From positions 1-64,000 of the forward strand of contig JAFADG010000044.1 in assembly GCA_023425025.1 (NCBI GenBank): a DNA stretch of 64,000 nucleotides, written 5' to 3'. Each line of letters starts with the position of its first letter. Positions within the stretch are counted from its first letter, which is position 1. The notes under the pieces were generated by a model. The model was not told the origin of the DNA. It did no database searches and saw only the letters and a list, made by a program, of their open reading frames with translations. The stretch is from Bacillota bacterium (lineage in GTDB: Bacteria; Bacillota; Clostridia; Christensenellales; Aristaeellaceae). The position numbers and the translations under genes are program-made. Positions 60,602 to 64,000 of this stretch are shown here, piece after piece.

Positions 60602-61405
60602 TTATGTTTGCCCGGCCGTCGGCGCGTCAAACTTGTCCAGCGGCAGATGCAGCAGTATGTTCATTCTGGGGATCATCTCATTGGGGTCGCCGGAGGTTTG
60701 CAGCACCACGCCTCCGCCGCCCAACCGCACGCGCAGAAGGCTCAAATCCGCAAGGCGGTGGCGCAGCTGGCGCACGGTACCGATATTGCCGTCCAGCACG
60801 GCTGTTTTGGGCGGAAACATGCTTTGTATCAGCTGCCGCAGGAATATGTAATGGGTGCAGCCCAGGACTACCGCGTCCACCGACTCATCCTTGTACGGCG
60901 CCAGCAGCCCCTTTAAGTGCGCGCGCAGCTCCTCCCCTTCCCATTCCCCCCGCTCCACAAACTCCATCAGCCCGGGGCACGGCACAGGATAGGCGCCCTC
61001 GCCGTACTGCTCCATCAGCCTTTGAAACTTTGGCAGCCGAAGTGTTACCGGTGTTGCCATCACCAGTATTTTTCCGCCGTGGCGAAGCAAAGCCGCCGGC
61101 TTTAGCGCCGGCTCCATGCCGATGACGGGTATGGAAACGGAGGCCCGCAGCGTTTGGGCCGCGACGCTGGTGGCCGTGTTGCAGGCGATAAGTATGGCCT
61201 TGGCGCCCTGCTTCATCAGGTGCTCCGCCACTTTCAAAACGTAGCCCTTCACTTCCTCCGGCGGTTTGGTGCCGTAGGGCGCGTGGGCGGTATCGCCATA
61301 ATAGATAAAGTCTTCTCCGGGCAATAAAACGCGGGCGGTGCGAAGTACGCTGATGCCGCCCACGCCGCTGTCAAATACCCCTACAGGCCCCAGGGCTGAA
61401 ACCAT
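60602..61405 (-). CDS. murI: Glutamate racemase
   Basis: A 267-residue enzyme making D-glutamate for peptidoglycan. The two catalytic cysteines are in ACNTATS (about residue 74) and GCTHY (about 183); the N-terminus GVFDSGVGGISVL is the family start. ATG 61405 has GGAGG 9 bases upstream and fits the family start; the frame to 61486 contains the promoter. Read from its own promoter together with the YdeI-like gene. Confidence 0.95.
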   Translation of the reverse strand: MVSALGPVGVFDSGVGGISVLRTARVLLPGEDFIYYGDTAHAPYGTKPPEEVKGYVLKVAEHLMKQGAKAILIACNTATSVAAQTLRASVSIPVIGMEPALKPAALLRHGGKILVMATPVTLRLPKFQRLMEQYGEGAYPVPCPGLMEFVERGEWEGEELRAHLKGLLAPYKDESVDAVVLGCTHYIFLRQLIQSMFPPKTAVLDGNIGTVRQLRHRLADLSLLRVRLGGGGVVLQTSGDPNEMIPRMNILLHLPLDKFDAPTAGQT

Positions 61406-61440
61406 ACCAATCGTCCTCCGTATAAGGCTCCTTTCCCGAT

Positions 61441-61469
61441 AGTATATCCCCGAATCTCCGGCGGCGCAA
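61441..61469 (-). promoter_or_regulatory. Promoter of murI
   Basis: On the - strand TTGCGC (61464-61469), 17 bases, TATACT (61441-61446). The transcript would start near 61434, about 30 bases before the ATG of murI. Confidence 0.75.
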
Positions 61470-61505
61470 GTCCGGCAGCGCGGCACTTCAAATCACATGC
61501 TGAAA

Positions 61506-62561
61506 TCATTGGCCTTCGGGGGCTTGGGTGGCCTCCGGGGCATTTAAAACGGCTCTGATGGCATCGGATAAATAGGGGACGCTTGCCAAGGCTTCCTCCA
61601 GGGTATTCATGTTGCTCCCCGCCTCTATCAAAACGCAGCGAGGGGCAATGTGCTGGTTGTAACGGCTTGTGCTCAGCTTAACCGGACGGCATAAATCCGG
61701 CACCTGTGTGTTCAGCTCATTGGTGATGGCTTGGGCGATGGCCAGGTTCTTTTCCCAGTCAGGCTTTTCATCAAATCCGGCGCTTGTCAGCCCCGTACCT
61801 TTGCCCACGAGAAACATGATCCGGGCTATGCGCTGATCCCCCACCTGCACGGTGTTGCTCCCATTTCCGCCGTCCCGGTGCAGATCGATGTACAGGTCAT
61901 AATTTTCTCCGCGTCCCAGAGATTCTTCCAGCATTTTCAAAGAACGGGTATAGGATGTGGAAAGAACGGGCGGTTCGTAAGCGGCGGTGTCGTGCACTAC
62001 CTCAAACCCCGCCGCGGTCAAAAGCTGCGCAAGCTCTTCCCCAACCCGGACCACGTTGCACTGGTTATTCTTGGTGCGCCATTTCTCTGTGGGCTCATAG
62101 GTGTATTCCGGTGTCTGTGTATATGCCTCATAGGTATGGGTGTGGTAGATCAAGATACGCTTACGGCCCGCAGATCCGCTGACATTCGGCCCCCTGACCA
62201 CCTCAATGCGGAATCCGCCCGGTTCCAGGGTGGGCGTGACAGCCGGTTCGGGCGTCATCGTCAGCGCCGCCGCAGGCGTAATCACCGGCAGATTTGACGG
62301 GGACGAAGGCGTGGCAAACGAAAACAAATTCGTCAGCTCAGGCCCTGCCGTTTGCGCCGGAGGGCCCAAGGGCAGAGGCGTTGACTCGCCTTCCCAATCC
62401 GGCGTCTGCCCCGCGGGCGCAAAGGCTTCCACCGCGCCTCCCGGCTGTCCATTGCCTTTGAACAGCATCCAGCCGGCGCCCAGGCCCAAGGCAAAAACAC
62501 CCAAAAACAGGGAAAGCACCAGGCAGATTGCCTGAATGCGCGTTATGATACGTATGCGCAT
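61506..62561 (-). CDS. spoIIP: Stage II sporulation protein P, cell-wall hydrolase
   Basis: A 351-residue membrane-anchored amidase/endopeptidase that, with SpoIID and SpoIIM, thins the septal wall during engulfment. Membrane anchor at about 10-32, a Pro/Thr/Ser-rich linker (about 40-115), then the SpoIIP domain with ILIYHTHTYEAY, DLYIDLHRDGG (zinc ligands His, His) and the conserved VLIEAGSNMNTLEEA. GAGGTGATC precedes ATG 62561. It follows gpr by 54 bases, the usual gpr-spoIIP pair. Confidence 0.92.
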   Translation of the reverse strand: MRIRIITRIQAICLVLSLFLGVFALGLGAGWMLFKGNGQPGGAVEAFAPAGQTPDWEGESTPLPLGPPAQTAGPELTNLFSFATPSSPSNLPVITPAAALTMTPEPAVTPTLEPGGFRIEVVRGPNVSGSAGRKRILIYHTHTYEAYTQTPEYTYEPTEKWRTKNNQCNVVRVGEELAQLLTAAGFEVVHDTAAYEPPVLSTSYTRSLKMLEESLGRGENYDLYIDLHRDGGNGSNTVQVGDQRIARIMFLVGKGTGLTSAGFDEKPDWEKNLAIAQAITNELNTQVPDLCRPVKLSTSRYNQHIAPRCVLIEAGSNMNTLEEALASVPYLSDAIRAVLNAPEATQAPEGQ

Positions 62562-62615
62562 GCATGATCACCTCATCTGTTGTAGGATACTCATGCATAT
62601 GCAAAGACAAGCCCC

Positions 62616-63539
62616 TTAATGCATCAAAATCGGAATCTCGTCCCCGGACAGTTTGGGATGCAGCGCCATGTTGATCCCCAGCGCCAGCACCTCGGCCAGG
62701 TTTCCGACCAGTTCGTCCACTTCCCGGGGCGTGACCACCATCTCGCCCAGCGAATGGGCGTAAATCTTATCCGTCAGCGCGTCCACGGCATCCATATGGT
62801 CCGAGGAGGGCATTTGCATATCGTGCAAAAGAATCGACAGCGCATCCTTGGCGATGGTGGCGGCGTAGACCACCATGGGCACGCCGATGGCGATCACCGG
62901 CACGCCAAGGGTTTGGGCCGTCAGGCCAAGGCGGTGATTGCCCACGCCGCTGCCCGGACTGATGCCGGTATCGGTCACCTGCACGGTGGTGCAGATGCGC
63001 GTCGTCTCCATGGCCGCCAACGCGTCGATGGCGATGACCGCGGCCGGCTTTACATGCTCCACGATGCCGCGCACCATCTCCGCCGTTTCCATGCCGGTAA
63101 TGCCCAATACGCCCGGCGTAACGGCGCAAACGCTGCGCAGCCGGCCTTTTAGATCTTCCGGAAGCGTCTGGCGAAGATGCCGCGTCACCAGCGTGGATTC
63201 CACCACCCGGGCGCCCAGGGCATCGGCCGTCACCTTGCGGTTGCCAAGGCCGATGACCAGAATCTCGCCGTTTTCCGGCAGCATTTCGTTCAGCGCCTCG
63301 CTTAAAAGCTGCGCCACCCGCTTTCTTATATCCGCGCCGCATTTGGGCAACTTATCACTGCAGATTGTTACAAACATGCCCTGCTGCTTTCCCAGGCGGC
63401 AGGCAGCCTCCTCTGTTTCAATGGTAACGGTGGTGCGGGAGATGTCCCCTTCCTCCCAATTTTCCACGCGGATGCCGCTTTTGTCGCCGCAATATGTTCC
63501 GGCGCTTTCCATGGCCAAATCCGTACGAACGCCGCGCAT
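62616..63539 (-). CDS. gpr: Germination protease GPR
   Basis: A 307-residue aspartic-type protease that degrades small acid-soluble spore proteins at germination. The N-terminal MRGVRTDLAMES resembles the autoprocessing region and the SASP cleavage motif; VIGLGNRKVTADALGARVV, GITGMETAEMV, VIAIDALAA and GSGVGNHR are family segments. Start ATG 63539 behind GGAGG; the frame to 63590 is not needed. A sigma-F/G-type promoter lies upstream. Together with spoIIP it indicates endospore formation. Confidence 0.93.
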   Translation of the reverse strand: MRGVRTDLAMESAGTYCGDKSGIRVENWEEGDISRTTVTIETEEAACRLGKQQGMFVTICSDKLPKCGADIRKRVAQLLSEALNEMLPENGEILVIGLGNRKVTADALGARVVESTLVTRHLRQTLPEDLKGRLRSVCAVTPGVLGITGMETAEMVRGIVEHVKPAAVIAIDALAAMETTRICTTVQVTDTGISPGSGVGNHRLGLTAQTLGVPVIAIGVPMVVYAATIAKDALSILLHDMQMPSSDHMDAVDALTDKIYAHSLGEMVVTPREVDELVGNLAEVLALGINMALHPKLSGDEIPILMH

Positions 63540-63565
63540 GCCGATCCCTCCGTTCCTGTCCAAAT

Positions 63566-63596
63566 CAGCATGCGCGGCGTCATGAACCATTATTCA
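63566..63596 (-). promoter_or_regulatory. Possible sigma-G/sigma-F promoter of gpr
   Basis: On the - strand TGAATA (63591-63596), 18 bases, CATGCTG (63566-63572). The -35 fits TGHATR; the -10 differs from CATNHTA in the last base. Forespore transcription of gpr is known in Bacillus. Confidence 0.45.
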
Positions 63597-63611
63597 TGGT
63601 TTGGGAAAAAC

Positions 63612-64000
63612 TCATCCCTCGTAGCGTAAAGCATCAATGGGTCTTAGCTTGGATGCCTTGTTGGCCGGGTACAGACCGAAGACCACGCCGATGAAAACGG
63701 AAAATCCGATGGCGACCGCCGAAACCATGGGCGAAATGGTCAGCGTCATGCTGAGCACGGGACCCAGAAAGTAACAGGCTGCCGTCGCGATGCCAAGACC
63801 TAAGAGGCCGCCCATCAGGCTTACGACCAGGGCTTCGATCAGGAATTGCATCAGTATGTTGCCCCTGGCCGCGCCGATGGCCTTGCGGATGCCGATCTCC
63901 CGGGTGCGCTCCGACACGGATACCAGCATGATGTTCATGATGCCGATGCCGCCGACCAAAAGCGAGATGGCCGCGATGCCGCCCAGCATCAGGGTTAGCG
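63612..64000 (-). CDS. MacB/FtsX-type ABC transporter permease (partial, 5' end missing)
   Basis: The C-terminal 128 codons of a MacB-like permease; the frame is open to the window end, so the start lies outside. The segment LLVGGIGIMNIMLVSVSERTREIG (in two parts: LLVGGIGIMNIMLV and SVSERTREIG) followed by IRKAIGA is the FtsX-domain signature, with three membrane helices and the ending PIDALRYEG. MacB-family exporters work with an ATPase and a membrane-fusion protein, probably encoded beyond the window. It lies 72 bases before gpr in the direction away from it and is not obviously part of its operon. Confidence 0.92.
   Translation of the reverse strand, partial: LTLMLGGIAAISLLVGGIGIMNIMLVSVSERTREIGIRKAIGAARGNILMQFLIEALVVSLMGGLLGLGIATAACYFLGPVLSMTLTISPMVSAVAIGFSVFIGVVFGLYPANKASKLRPIDALRYEG

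Overview
The window is a gene-dense, fairly GC-rich chromosomal segment from an anaerobic, endospore-forming member of the Clostridia (Bacillota). Evidence for this: a trimeric-type [FeFe]-hydrogenase operon, an Rnf-type ion-pumping cluster, the sporulation genes gpr, spoIIP and a spoIVFA/spoIVFB pair, a Firmicutes-type LexA box, and the Firmicutes gene orders dxs-tlyA-nadK-argR-recN and maf-mreBCD-mrdA-minD-rodA. I cannot name the genus. There is no CRISPR array, insertion sequence or prophage. TTG and GTG starts behind strong Shine-Dalgarno sequences are unusually common (lgt, upp, the QueG-like gene, the TIGR03960-like gene, mrdA, maf, rnfB, rnfC).

Layout. Bases 1-4792 (+): the 3' part of a hydrogenase operon, hydC (cut by the window edge), a GHKL ATPase, a HydD-like protein, hydB and hydA, closed by a terminator shared with the convergent genes. 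Bases 4852-8639 (-): lgt, pncB and a serine beta-lactamase-family gene, read from a consensus promoter. From 8.8 to 32.8 kb every protein gene is on +: upp; a QueG-like iron-sulfur protein; an ABC exporter; a methyltransferase; TIGR03960-TIGR03936-rng-miaB-ylbF-mutS-mutL-miaA-ynbB; spoIVFA-spoIVFB; proC-rnhA; an XerS-like recombinase; lexA; a nitroreductase. A lone tRNA-Trp is read from -. From 32.8 kb to the end every gene is on -: the cell-elongation cluster, the rnf cluster, recN-argR-nadK-tlyA-dxs, a peptidoglycan-precursor block (ddl, murF, hydrolase), fruK, an EF-G-like paralogue, a YdeI-like protein, murI, spoIIP-gpr and the end of an ABC permease.

How the genes fit together. HydABC would couple NADH and ferredoxin to H2, while Rnf couples ferredoxin and NAD to an ion gradient, so the window holds both main redox-balancing machines of a fermentative or acetogenic anaerobe. 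The mre/mrdA/rodA, murI, ddl and murF genes make and place peptidoglycan. miaA, miaB, mutS, mutL, lexA, recN and the recombinase cover tRNA modification and genome maintenance. spoIVFA/B, spoIIP and gpr belong to engulfment, forespore-mother cell signalling and germination.

Most notable points: the rnf cluster runs C-D-E-A-B with no rnfG, and RnfD has an altered flavinylation motif; minD stands alone without minC or minE; the transcription direction flips at 32,823, close to an XerS-like recombinase gene preceded by a long perfect inverted repeat, so this could be a replication terminus with a dif-like site; MurF has a membrane domain in place of its usual N-terminal domain; and an EF-G paralogue lacks the usual catalytic histidine.
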